Under the pieces are notes generated by a model. That model ran no database searches. It was not told the origin of the DNA and saw nothing but the letters and a program-made list of their open reading frames with translations. A program made the translations under genes and the position numbers. A stretch of 64,000 bases of DNA from Paragordius varius (taxonomy: Eukaryota > Nematomorpha), in contig OZ176053.1 of the NCBI GenBank assembly GCA_964247055.1, positions 7,874,001 through 7,938,000 on the forward strand. Reading direction: 5' to 3'. Shown here one piece after another: positions 1 to 22,400 of this stretch; positions within the stretch are counted from its first letter, which is position 1, and each line of letters opens with the position of its first letter.

Positions 1-9990
<9,990 letters not shown>

Positions 9991-10837
9991 TGCTTTACTC
10001 AACTTTTAACATATGGTCCTCCAGTATTTGAAAAGCTGGGAAAAGTTTATCACCATTTACTATTAGGTTTCTGATTTCAATGGGTAGAAGAAATATATCT
10101 ATTTAATAATTTTGAACCTTATAATAATTTATCTCATTATAAGTTTTATTTACATAAAGTATTTAATACCACTGGGTTTTTTTTTGTCTTGAGGAATAGA
10201 CCTTAGAGGAGGGGTGTTCTACATGCGGCCTCCCAAAATTTCTTTATAGCACTCGAAAAATTACCATATAATTACCAAAAATAAACTGAAAAATTATTTT
10301 AAATTAAAAATTTTAACTGCAAATACAAGTTTGCTTTTTTATTAAAGATATTAACTTCCTGCGCTTTCGGTTCACTATTTTCTAATTTAATTTTTGGGTG
10401 AAATTTTGTAAATAAACTACTGATTTGAAAGTTATTTTAGATAAAGTCGTAAACACTCTAATGCATTACATTTTCTAACCATAATATACATTTATTTAAC
10501 TGTGGTATTAGCGATTTAAAAAATTTATAGAAAAAATAGCAAAAAAAGTTTGAAATAAGGATTTTTTACAATTTTACATTTAATTTTTGGGTATAATGCG
10601 CCTAAAGGCTAAAGAAAGCATTTTTTAAATTCGGAAAAGCTTAAATAATTTTTAAATTATTTAAATTATCGCTCAAGGATATAAAACTAATTTAAAAGGT
10701 AATGGAATGTTAAAAATGTAGTCAGATTAAAATATATCTTTCCATTGCAACATTAACAAAAATTGAAATATTTAATAGATAAATAGTGCCCGTAATTTTC
10801 TTTACAGTGCCATAATTAAAATATAAATATATATTCA
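9991..10837. other. AT-rich intergenic stretch without a recognised gene
   Basis: No supported reading frame was found. Near 10205 a GC-richer motif (GGGGTGTTCTACATGCGGCC) resembles the ends of the small hAT-type elements at 35762 and 50346, so a decayed one-ended copy may be present. No matching opposite end was found. Confidence 0.4.
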
Positions 10838-13800
10838 GCTGCAGTTCGCGGCTCAGCTCCTTTTTTTTTAAAAAAATTTATTTTTATCTTATCTGCTCCT
10901 TAGCAGTTGAAGGCCAGGAAGTACATCCGCTCTGTAAAAAATAGTGTAATTTATCCTACAATACATAAATTACTTATCCATACTTTTAACTAATGAACTA
11001 CCCTTCTAAATTTCGCATCGGCAGCTGGAACATTAATTCGCTAACATTTAAAGGCTTGGAGATTGCTGACGTGCTTAAGGAAAGAAATATTCCAATTTGC
11101 GCTATTCAAGAATGTAGATGGCTAAATTCCGGAACCAAATCCATTCTTGATTTTAAATTAATTTGGAACGGCAACAATAAAGTTAAAACAGCTGGTGTGG
11201 GTTTCTTCATCCACAACTCATTATATGACAATATTAAGGCAGTTAATTATGTAAACGAACGCATTATATCCATTACAATCCTTATTAATAATATAACATA
11301 CAATTTATTTTCGATCTACACGCCTCACAACGGCCATTCACTAAAAGATAAAGAAGCTTTTTGGTCTCAATTACATGAGCAAATAATAAATGTACCCGAT
11401 CATCATCAACTGATAATTTCTGGGGATTTTAATTCACATATATCCACAAATCCTATTCAATCTGTACATGGAGGTTGGGGATTAAACGAGACAAATGAAA
11501 ATGGTGAATTTTTATTGGACTTATCCAACAGCTGTCAACTAAGCATAATAAATACTTTCTTTAAAAAATCCCTCAAACAACGTTACACTTATTCCTCAGG
11601 AAATAACAATTCCATGATTGATTACTTCTTATGCAAACAAACTCAAAGGAAAAATTATTTTAATATCAAAGGAATACCTTGCTTGAATCTAAACCATAAA
11701 CTAATGATTTTAGAACTTGTAATAAGAAACACCCATACTATTACTCACCCCCCCACAAAGAAACAACCTATCAGATACCGGAAACTTAAAGATGATAATA
11801 TAAAAAATTCCTACGCTTCCACAGTTGATAAACTACTATCGACAAAGGAAACATTATCTAACCCAAATGAAATATGGAATAATATAAAAACTATATGCGT
11901 CAATACTCTTGATTCCTTGGTTGGACGTTCAAAGCATAATCGGCGGATTCCTTCGACCCACAATTGGTGGTGGAATGAAGATATCCGTAAATTGACTCAA
12001 CTTAAACGCAAAACCAGCCTAAACTACAGGAAAAATCCATCGATTGAAAATAAAAACATCTACCTACTGCAAAACGAAACTGCCAAAAAGAAATACGTAA
12101 AGCTATAAACATTAAAGCCCTTGAAGTTGCAGAAAATATTGACGAACATACAGAAAATAACACAATATACAAATACCTCAAACATTCAAACCCAACCAAC
12201 ACCACCACATATATAAAATCGGTGAAAACAGACAATAACAACATCTGTCAAATTCCTACCATAGTTAATAAAACCTTTGCAAACTACTTTGAAAATACTT
12301 TAAATCAAGAAAATAACACAATCCTACCCCATGTACCGCCAACATTAGGGTGCCCCGAATTCATTGATGCAAATTGCATTCAATCGGCGATTCTAAAATT
12401 AAAGAACGGTAAAACACCAGGATTGTCGGAAGTTACTGTCGACATTCTTAAACCCATTGCTACAATAAGTGATCATTTATCTAACCTCTTTAACCTCATC
12501 ATACAAATGGAAGTCATCCCTGAAGACTGGCAAAACAGCATCATCATACCCATCTACAAGGGAAAAGGTGATTCACTCCTACCTAGCTCTTTTAGGCCCA
12601 TTAAAATCTTGGAACACACCTTTAAAATTTTTGAGCTCATTCTATACAATAAGATTAAACTTAAAGTTCATCTAGACGACATTCAATTTGGCTTCCAATC
12701 TGGCAAAAGCACAATTGATGCGATTTTCATACTCCGCCAAATGCAAGCAGCCCATCTCAGAAATACACCCCTCTATTATGCCTTCTTCGACCTAGAAAAG
12801 GCTTTTGACTCTATCCCAAGATCGATGATAACATGGGCCCTAAGAAGTAAGGGAATCGAAGAATGGATTATCCAAAGCATAATGTTGCTATATTCCGGCT
12901 CCAAAGCCCAAATCAAAACTTTCTATGGCCTATCAGAATCCATCAATATACACTCAGGGCTGCACCAAGGTTCTGTCCTGAGTCCCTTACTATTCATTAT
13001 AATAATTGATGAGATTACAAAGAACATTCGCAGGGGCTTACCCTGGGAACTGCTCTTTGCAGATGATCTGGTAATAATGGGCTCATCTGAAGACGATCTC
13101 ATCTTATCTATTGACAAATGGAAAAATTGCTTGGAAAGTCATGGCCTTAAAATCAATCCCAGCAAAACAAAACTAATGCACGACAATATAATAAAGCCCA
13201 TTAAGTACCCATGTAGAATTTGCAGCCTAGCTGTAAAGGCAAATTCTATATTGTGTACTAAATGTAATTACTGGATACATAAAAAATGCTCAAACCTAAA
13301 ATCACTTAAGGTTGATGCCTTTACTTGCCCAAGTTGCATCGACAACCTACCCATACCAGAACATAATTTAAACTCAATCCCTAATACCTACAATTACGAA
13401 ACTGTTACTCACTTTAAATATCTGGGTGACGAAATATCCGCAAAAGGAGGTATCAGTTATGGCCTCAAACACAGATCATCTGAAGCATGGAAAAAATACC
13501 ATGCACTAAAACACATAATAAATACATAAAGCTTGAAACAAAATCGCAACTATATTCTACCATTATCCGTCCCGCACTAACCTACGGCACGGAATGTTGG
13601 CCCATGACAAAGTCAAACCTTGGTAAATTCCAAAGATCAGAATCCAAAATACTCAATACAATACTTTTTGTACATAATCCTAAACTCTTTAACTTTAATA
13701 ATCAATTTGACCCTTATAAAATCCTTAATATCACTGCTCTTGACCGCTTTCTAAGAGCTAAAAGACTGAGATGGGCTGGTCACATCCATCGTAGACCACC

Positions 13801-14020
13801 AGATAATTATATACATATAATGATGTCCTACTCCACACCTAGCTCAAAGCCTGGCAGACCCTTCAAAAGCTGGATCAGTACTATATATGATGATCTTACT
13901 GAGACCAAATTAAAAATAGAAGATGCGGAAAATAGAAACAATTGGAAAACAGCAATAAAAACTTATCTCAAATCAGCTACCTTCAACTCTGAAGAACAAC
14001 AGCTTTGATGATATTGATAT
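10838..14020 (+). mobile_element. LINE A: RTE-like non-LTR retrotransposon, frameshifted
   Basis: The element copies itself by target-primed reverse transcription. One product is spread over three frames (10993-12108, 12222-13529, 13487-14008). In order it has an apurinic-type endonuclease (start [10 protein letters not shown], then GDFNSH), a reverse transcriptase ([37 protein letters not shown], catalytic FADDL), a PHD-like Cys/His zinc-binding insert (CRICSLAV...[12 protein letters not shown]...CPSC) and a C-terminal region with [11 protein letters not shown]. Compared with LINE B it has lost 1 nt near 12068 and 7 nt near 13525, so two frameshifts disable it. It has the ATG at 10993 and likely 5' UTR from about 10838, which B lacks. 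The stop is followed by TGATGATAT. The exact outer ends are uncertain. The clade call rests on domain order and motifs. Confidence 0.9.
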
Positions 14021-14303
14021 TTGATTTCGTTTGTTATATCTATTTTTTTAACCGCCCCGCTAAACTTTCGAGTTGAAAATGCTGTCCCTGAGATCAATTG
14101 TCTTGAATACCCCTGTTGACCAATATACTTTAATACAGATCATCTCTATAAATCTTCGATGCGAATCGGGGGAGGCGCCTGTTTCAAAAAATTTTAATCT
14201 TTAGAACCATTTCTAAATTTTGTACTTTTGATGCATCGCAATTAAAAAAATATTAATTACTGACTTGCTATTATATATGATTATTATTTGGATACAACCC
14301 ATT

Positions 14304-14858
14304 TATTTCAGTTCTTCAATTCAAATTGGGGTAGTTATATACCCCAGGCTTGTTTAAAATTAAATATTTCAAAAATATGGAATAAATTAAAACCATAGCA
14401 AAGGTTTGCACCTATATAACATTATAAACCAAAGTAAAAAATTTATTCATAAATATTTGATATTACTTATTAAGGGTTAGAACCGAGAGGTAAAAATTTA
14501 GCCAACGTGACATGTGTGCAGCTTACTCTAAAAAATGCAAAAGATACCACTATTTTTGTTTATCTCAATGTTTAATGTGATTTTTTTAAAAATGTAAACT
14601 TAATTTTAGGCTTAAAGTAAATAAACACGATATTTGGCAAAAATGTTGTAAAATAAAAATGGCGTCGAAGTAATTTGATATGGAACTTTTTTTTCAAAAC
14701 TAAATTTATTTAGACAATTTTACTAATTTATATAATTTTTATTAGTATAGAAGCATATATTTAAGTTTGGACCGTTTTTTTCAGTAGTTTTTTTCAAATA
14801 TTAATTTAAATATAGTCTGGGGTATTATACTCCAATTTAAATCGAAGTGTTAACCTGC
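14304..14858. mobile_element. MITE with ~55-bp terminal inverted repeats, copy 1
   Basis: The left end (around TTCAAATTGGGGTAG..ACCCCAGGC) is matched in inverse by the right end (CTGGGGTATTATACTCC..AATCGAAGTG) over about 55 bp. The interior is non-coding and includes the phrase AAAATGGCGTCGAAGTA, shared with the neighbouring copies. Outer limits are accurate to about 10 bp. No target duplication was identified. Confidence 0.65.
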
Positions 14859-15059
14859 GATAAAATAGGGACGGCAATGCATGAGTATTTCAGCTAAATT
14901 CAAAAATAATGTTATTAAACCATTTATCTGTCAATATTTTTAAATGTGATTTTAAAATAAAATTAGTTTTTTAGCATTAGATTATAAAAATACCATCAGT
15001 GAAAAGTTGTTAAATAAAAATGGCGTCGAAGTAAATAAAATAAATTTATTTTTCGCTTG

Positions 15060-15185
15060 TTTAAATTATTTCAAGAGAGGACCAATTTAAATGGTACAAC
15101 ACGCTTTGCTGTTTTATTATCCATTTAAAGTTAGCCTGGGGCCATTTATCCCAATACCGATGTATCAACTATAAATCGTTAGAAT
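15060..15185. mobile_element. Fragment of the same MITE family
   Basis: AGCCTGGGGCCATTTATCCC and the following ACCGATGTATCAAC look like a diverged right end of the family at 14304-14858. The phrase AAAATGGCGTCGAAGTAA also recurs just upstream at about 15018. Only part of a copy seems to remain between the two longer ones. Confidence 0.4.
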
Positions 15186-15542
15186 AAAAATATTAAAATA
15201 ATTTTTTGTTATATATTGTAATTAATAATAAATATTTAAAGACATACAAAAAAATGGTAGATAAGTTGTTAAGCGTTTAGAACCGCGATTACGATTGAAA
15301 CGGTTGTAAATTTTCCATATAAGCAACATACGTTTAAATTTATTTTATTTATTTATTGTTTGTAATTTAAGTTTTGATCAATTTTCTGCATTTTTTTAAT
15401 ATTTCACCCTTATTTTATTATTTAACATTTTGCTTATTTCATGTATAAAAACTATCATTCCGTATTGCCAATAAAATAGGGGAAATAACTAAAATTTTAT
15501 GATTACTTTAATATGGCATATTCAACACTTGGATGCCACACA

Positions 15543-16170
15543 TTCATTTCAGTCCTTCGATTCAAATTGGGGTAGTGGATACCCCAAACCTGTTTAAAAC
15601 TAATTAATTCAAAATATATGGAATGAATTGAAACCATGGCACATAATAAACAGAAAATACTTGATATAATAATTAATTTGGCAAACGTATGAATATATTA
15701 TTAACAAATAAAAAATTTATTAATAATATATTCATACGTTTGCCAAATTAATTATTATATTGTCATTCACGTATGGAATCCTTAAATTTTAAGAAAATAC
15801 TTGATATTTATTTAAGGTAAAATCCAAAGGTAAAAATTTAGTCAACATGACATGTTTGCATTATAAATAATACAGAAACCACTTTTTCTGTTTCTATCAA
15901 TGTTGCATATTTAATGATATTAGCTTTAAGCTGATTTAATGAAATTAGCTTTAAGCTTTAAAAATTAAATTAACACGATATTTTGCAAAAATGTCAAAAA
16001 TAAAAATGGAGTCATAGTAGTATGATAATTCAAAATTAAATTTTATTTGGATTCGGCTTATTTATAAAATTTTTATTAGGATGGAAGCATAAATTTAAAT
16101 TGGGACTAAAAATATCAATTTAAAAATAGTCTGGGGTATTAGACACTCCAATTTGATTCGAAGTGTTAAT
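15543..16170. mobile_element. MITE with ~55-bp terminal inverted repeats, copy 2
   Basis: It has the same end sequences as the copy at 14304 (left AATTGGGGTAGTGGATACCC, right CTGGGGTATTAGACACTCC) in the same orientation. It contains the perfect 41-bp palindrome at 15664-15760, absent from copy 1 and therefore probably a later insertion or a foldback rearrangement. It is non-coding. Confidence 0.65.
15664..15760. repeat. Perfect 41-bp inverted repeat with 15-nt loop
   Basis: Positions 15664-15704 and 15720-15760 are exact reverse complements around a 15-nt A-rich loop. Each arm contains TTTGGCAAACGTATGAAT. There is no coding frame. An uncorrupted hairpin of this size suggests a young insertion or a recent inverted duplication. 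Confidence 0.9.
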
Positions 16171-16379
16171 AAAACATTACGAAGCGCAAATCTTATTTAT
16201 ATTATTACACAAATTATTCAAAAATGTTTGCAAGCCGTATTGACATCCTGGATTAGATTGTTTTAGCACAGTTTTAAAGCTAGGTAGAGGGAATATTATT
16301 ATTGAAAGTTACTATCAAAAGTTTATATTTATTGACATTGATGTCCTAAAAATTAATAATATGTACCTTTCGCTATAAT

Positions 16380-19300
16380 ATTTTTATCATTCTCCTATCG
16401 AGCATTTATCCTATGATTTGTTTGTTTTTTTTATATTTATCTCACTCTAGTTTCCTTGTCCCCTTACTTCATTTATATTTTTGTGTCCATTTATTAAGCA
16501 AAAACATGTTTTTCTATTTACCCCTTTTACATAATTGGCGATTGCCCTTTCATCAAGACGTTTTTACCCAAAAAAATTTTTTTGGATTTATCTAAAAATC
16601 TCCCATTTTCTTAAAAATTAAATAAAAATACTTATTTTTCCACCAAACTATTCACAATTTCATTTTTATATAATTTCAAAATATTACTATGAAATATTTT
16701 CCTAAATTTTCGAAACAGCGTCCTCAAAATAATTATAAATTATCCTTTTTTCGTCTAATGTTTACACTTTAATATATTCCTTTCATTAATTTAAAATATC
16801 TATTTCGATAAAAATGCCCTGAACATTAAATAAATGTTATACCTTTGAATTTAGGTTTTTGATCATAGGCTAATCTAGCAATTTAAAGCAAATAAATTTA
16901 TTTATTTTTAGTATTTATCATAACTCCACGAATTTATTCAGTAATTAATTTTAACTATACCCGCTCTTAATATTTTTGGCGCTCCTTTCATCATATTCTC
17001 AAATTATTTTTCAGACAATTATTATCTTAAAACCTCAAAATATTCCAATTATATATAAATTATACATTTGCTATATATTTTTAGCGCATCTCCATACTGT
17101 TTCTGAAAAGTTAAATTATCCGGCATTCATCAATCAAATTTTTTTTCCCTTATATATATTAATTGTTTTATTAAAAAGTGCTTCGATAACTAATTATAAA
17201 TTAGTTTTTTCTTTAATAATTTGACCAAGCTCAATTTATCAACCAGATTATACCCAGATATTTTGGTTTTAATATTTATCTGAAAATCTATTTTTTTATA
17301 AAAGGTTTCTTTATATTGTAATTATACTAGCATGTTATTGATCAACCAATTTAATACCCAAATTTTTTTTACTTTCATTATTAATCTCAAATTCCAAAAA
17401 TCCTAAAAATTAATTAAAACTCAACCTTTATTGAATATTTTTGGCGAATCTACTACCTTTTATATTTACCAGACCCATTATATAAAAATACATAAAATTA
17501 ATTATTAATTATACCTTCTCTTAAATAATTTTTGTAAGCAGTCTGCTAAAATTTATTTAGTAATAATTTGAATTCAATCTATTTATTTATAAATTATTCC
17601 TTAAAATATATTATAAATTATACATTTTCATTCATAAAATGGTTTATATCACGAATGCCATAAAAATGTTCTGAAAATTAACTAAAATTTTATATTTTAT
17701 TTTTCATTTTTGGTTATCCATTAATCAATTAGTGTCCTAAAAGTATTTTCAAAATTATACCCTTTATTTTACCTTTCGTTTAATTTATATTGTTTTATTT
17801 TTCGGAGCTCTATTCATACAATGGCCTAAATTTATTTTTCTTTTAATCGCTATAAATGTCTTGATATTGTATAATTCCTACCATTTCATTATGGATTTTG
17901 ACGATTTTCTATATATTAATTGGTTTATACTCTTAAATTTTTATTTTTATAATAGAATAATGTATACCTTTTTAGAGCTTTGGGCTCTCAATTTACCAAT
18001 TATCTGATGCATTATTTGATATTTAATATTTTTTCTTATATCTAACTCCATAAAAATGCAAATAATTATAAATATTAATACCTTTCCATCATAATTTATG
18101 GTGATTCTATATTCATCAGCACATCAAAATTATTTATTTGGATTTTTATGTCAAAATCTTGTGATATAAATTGTCTATTAAAATCATACCGTTCCCTTTA
18201 TTCTCTTTGGGAAATGCCATTCATCAAACAGTTACTTACCTATCAAATTTTACGCCTATAAATTGGAAGATCTGATTTCAAAACATATTTTAATTAATTC
18301 ATTTTCATTCTAATTTGGCCAATCTTAATTATATTTTATATTGTTTCACAATATTTTCTTAGAAATTAATAAATATTATACCTCTTTTACAAATCTGTTA
18401 GCCATTATCCATTGATCAAGCAGTTATATTTTAAAATTTTCATATTACCAAAAATTTATTTCCCAAATTTCCAATTAATATATGTTCCCTAAAAATGTCC
18501 TGAAAATCGAATATAAATAAAAATATTGGTAAACATTATTTAAGCAATTTTTACCAGAAATATTACTTTAATATTATACCATAATATAATTCCGTAAAAA
18601 TGGTCTGAAAATAATATTGCCTTTCTCAATATTTTTGGTAATTCTTTATTCACAGATTAAACCTTAAATTTGATTTGGATTTTAGAATTTCCTAAAATCC
18701 TACAAAACATATCCTGATAATTATATATGATGAATCATACCTTTTCATTAATATTTTGGGAGATTCTCCATTTATGTGGTTTATGATTTTAAATTCAAAC
18801 ATCTAGTTTTATTAAATTATATTTTATCAATATATTTCGCCATCCCCTCTTCATCAAAAACTTCATTATACCAACAAACTACTTTAAATTTAAATTATAA
18901 TTTCAAGATACAATTTCATAAATATGTCTTGTGAAGAAATTACTTTAAAATTTTGGCAAATATCCATTCATCAAGCAGTTTATACCTTGAATTAGTTTTA
19001 TAATATTCTCAAAATTTCTCACCATAAAAATATTCTAAAAATTAAATGTAACTTTTATATTACCTTTATAACTTTTGGCGCATCTCCATTAATCTGCTTC
19101 TTCTGCTAAATATTTTTATAACCTATTAAAAATTTTGTTGACTTAATTCCTCAAACAGTTTCATAACCCAAAATTATTTTATTTTTATATTTTGCAAAAA
19201 AACTCATGAAAATCAAATTTGGCGACATCCTTATATGTTGGAATTCATCAGGGAAATATTTTTTCTTTCTACTTCAAAAAAATCTTATTCCAAAAAAAAT

Positions 19301-19403
19301 TCTGAAAATTCGTATTGGGTTCTTATATCGTTCAGTTTACACCATAAAGATGTCCTAAATTTTGGCATTTTTCTAAAGGATGTATGCTATAATTCATTTT
19401 TTA
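16380..19403. repeat. Degenerate ~200-bp tandem array, left part
   Basis: Two phrases recur about every 190-210 bp: CATAAAAATGTCCTGAAAAT-like and TTTTGGCGATTCTCCATTCATC-like (parts of it), followed by a TTATACCTTT-like stretch. Clear hits lie near 16813, 17420, 17661, 17855, 18051, 18490, 18596, 18765, 18920, 19025 and 19340. Units are strongly diverged and very AT-rich. No gene was seen. The array appears to resume at about 24520 beyond LINE C. Confidence 0.6.
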
Positions 19404-19447
<44 letters not shown>

Positions 19448-22400
19448 ATTACATGTTTTCACTCGTGAGAGCGGTCATGTTATACAACCTGTCTCGCCAT
19501 AAAACTCTATCTATGGCGTCCTCTGCATTAAACTCGTATTCTGTTAGCTCTCTTTTTACTGTATCTATCCATTTTGTTTTAAATCGCCCACCTCCTCGTT
19601 TTCCCTCAACTATATAACCATCTATTATTTTTGCAATATAATTAGAATCTCTCCTTTCAATGTGCCCGAACCAACGTAGCCTATTTTTTGACATTCTTTC
19701 CACTATTGGTTTAATATCTGTGCTCCCACGAATAAATCTATTCTCGATTCTGTCCTTTCTAGTTACCCCACACATCATTCTGAGCATTTTCATTTCAGTC
19801 ACGTTAAATTGTCTTTCTTCGGATTTTTTGACACCCCATGTCTGTGAATTATACATCATTACTGGACAACTGAACTGTAAATCTTACCTTTCACTCTAAC
19901 ATCAATATTTCGATCGCATAATACGCTCGAAATTTTCTTCCAATTTACCCAGCTGCTCTTTATTCTTAAATTAATATCGTCAGTTAACGAACCATCTGCA
20001 CTTAACATAGCTCCCAGATATTTGCAACTTTCTTTACCCTTCAGAACCCAACTATCATCAACTACCATTTCATGTTGTGGACCCCCAAAAGTAATAAGTT
20101 CGGTTTTTGCTTTGTTTACTTTCTGACCATATTGATCCAGCATAACAACCCATCTGTTTACCGTTCGCTTTAACTCAATTAATGAATCAGACATAATAAT
20201 TATGTCATCTGCATACATTAAGTACCATCCTGAACTCACATTTACAACCTTGGCTACCTCGTCCATACAAATTATAAACAATAAGGGACTGAGTGATGAG
20301 CCTTGGTAGACTCCATGCTTTATTGAAAAGGGCTCTGATAAACCTTGTGGAGTTTTAATCCTGGAGGTGTGTGATTCGTACATTATTTGTAACAACTTAA
20401 TATAACTTTCTGGCACCTTTTTACGACGGAGACTCCACCAAATAGTTTCTCTAGGAATCCTGTCAAACGCCTTCTCTATATCAATCAAAACCCCGTGTAA
20501 TTCTTTCTTTTTTTCAATGTGTTTTTCAATCAACCTCCTAACCGCATGTATAGGATCTACTGTTGACTTTCCTGGCATGAAACCAAATTGATTTCCTTCT
20601 ATGGATATCATTTTCCTGATTCGCTTTTCAATTATTTTTTCAAACAATTTCATAGTGTGCGACATAAGTTTTATCCCTCTATAGTTACTACATTCATTTA
20701 TATCACCTTTTCCTTTAAATAAAGGCACAGTTAAACTTTCCTTCCATTCAACCGGAATTTCAAACGTTGAAACAACTTTATTAAATACACGCTCCAAAAA
20801 ATTTAATCCAGAATTTCCAAGCACTTTCCAACAATTTATACTTATGTCGTCCGATCCTACAGCTTTGTTGTTTGGCATTTCTAACAAATTAGATTCTACT
20901 TCCTTTTGTGTAATTGCTTCTATTGGTCTATCAGTAGCTTCAACTTTATTTGGCAAAAATATCTCGCCTACCCCTTCATCTAAACTCACAAAGTACTCTT
21001 TCCATCTTTTTAATATTTCTACATTTTCGCACAGCAAGCTTCCATCTTTTCCTTTTATTGCAGTCGCATAACCTGGCAAATCCATCCTGCGTTTATTCCT
21101 TTGCTGCGCAACTTTATACACTTTGTTTAAACCTTGCTTACTATTTAACTCATCATAAAATAAATTCATTTTTTCTTTCTTAACCTGACCGACTAATTTT
21201 TTCAATTCCTTATTTAAACTTTTATACTTATCTCTATCATTATCATTCCTTGTATGTCTCCATTTGTCAAAAGCCTTACCTTTTTCTCGTGACATCAATA
21301 TTATTCTTTCATCGTAAAGCCAAGCCTCTCTGTATACTTGAGATTTTCCGCCTTTTAATCCACAAACTAGAGTTCCTGCCTTTTTGATTAACTGACTTAC
21401 TTTATCCCAATCACCATTTAACCCTCCATCCTCGGATAACCGTATTTCTTTTATAAAAGCCTGCCTTTTTTCGGATAATTTCTCCCACTTAATACTTTTT
21501 AATCTCTTTGAATAAGAACCACTTTGTTTAGACTTTTCTTTCACGAAAAATTTAGAAATAAGTAAATTATGTTGCGAACTAACCTCTAAGTTTGGCACGA
21601 CCTTACAATCTATTACAAGCTTCAATAAATCTCTTGGAACAAGTATAAAATCTATTTGAGATTTGTTTATGCCGCTCTTAAAAGTTAGTAGATGACTCTC
21701 TCTTTTTTCGAAAAACGTGTTCGCTATCGCCAAATTGTGAGATTGTGCAAATCTGAGCAAATTAATTCCTTCCTCGTTTCTTTCTCCATAAGAATGTCCC
21801 CCGTGCCATATTTCAAAAGATCTTTTTGAACCAAGATGACCATTAAAATCCCCACATAAAAACTTGACTCTAAGCTGAGGGAGAGCGACTATTTTTTCAT
21901 CTAGAGCAGTGGTACTCACCAAAAAAATTTGACGGGCCAAATAAAATATATTATTTTTTTGAGGGCCATGAACCAATGGCAAATATTCCAGTTATTTGAC
22001 ACATATTCACATATTTATACTCTAAATCAGCATAATGAATTTTATGCGAATCGCATGTAAATCCAGCTAAAAACTCGTTTTGCACCATTCAAAAAATTAA
22101 AATATTACGTTAACATTTATTTTGATATTAACCAATAATTTTTGACGAATTTGGTTTCGCCTCATGACAGGCCAATCTTAATACGTCGTCCATATGATCA
22201 TCGGTTAAGCAATTTCTGTATGTATTCTTGGCATACTTCAATTTTGAATATGCCGCCTCACATGTATAAGTTGAAGGAAAAACAGATAAGATAACTTGAG
22301 CACATTTTCTTATATTCTCACATTTATTTGGCACATCTTGCCAAAACTCTACATATCTTTCTTCCCCACGATTCTCCTTGAATATTGCCCTCTGAAATCA

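Noticed and set aside
10205-10620. Possible hAT-type MITE beginning near GGGGTGTTCTACATGCGGCC
   Set aside because: Only one end is recognisable, and the other boundary and target duplication are missing, so it is mentioned but not called.
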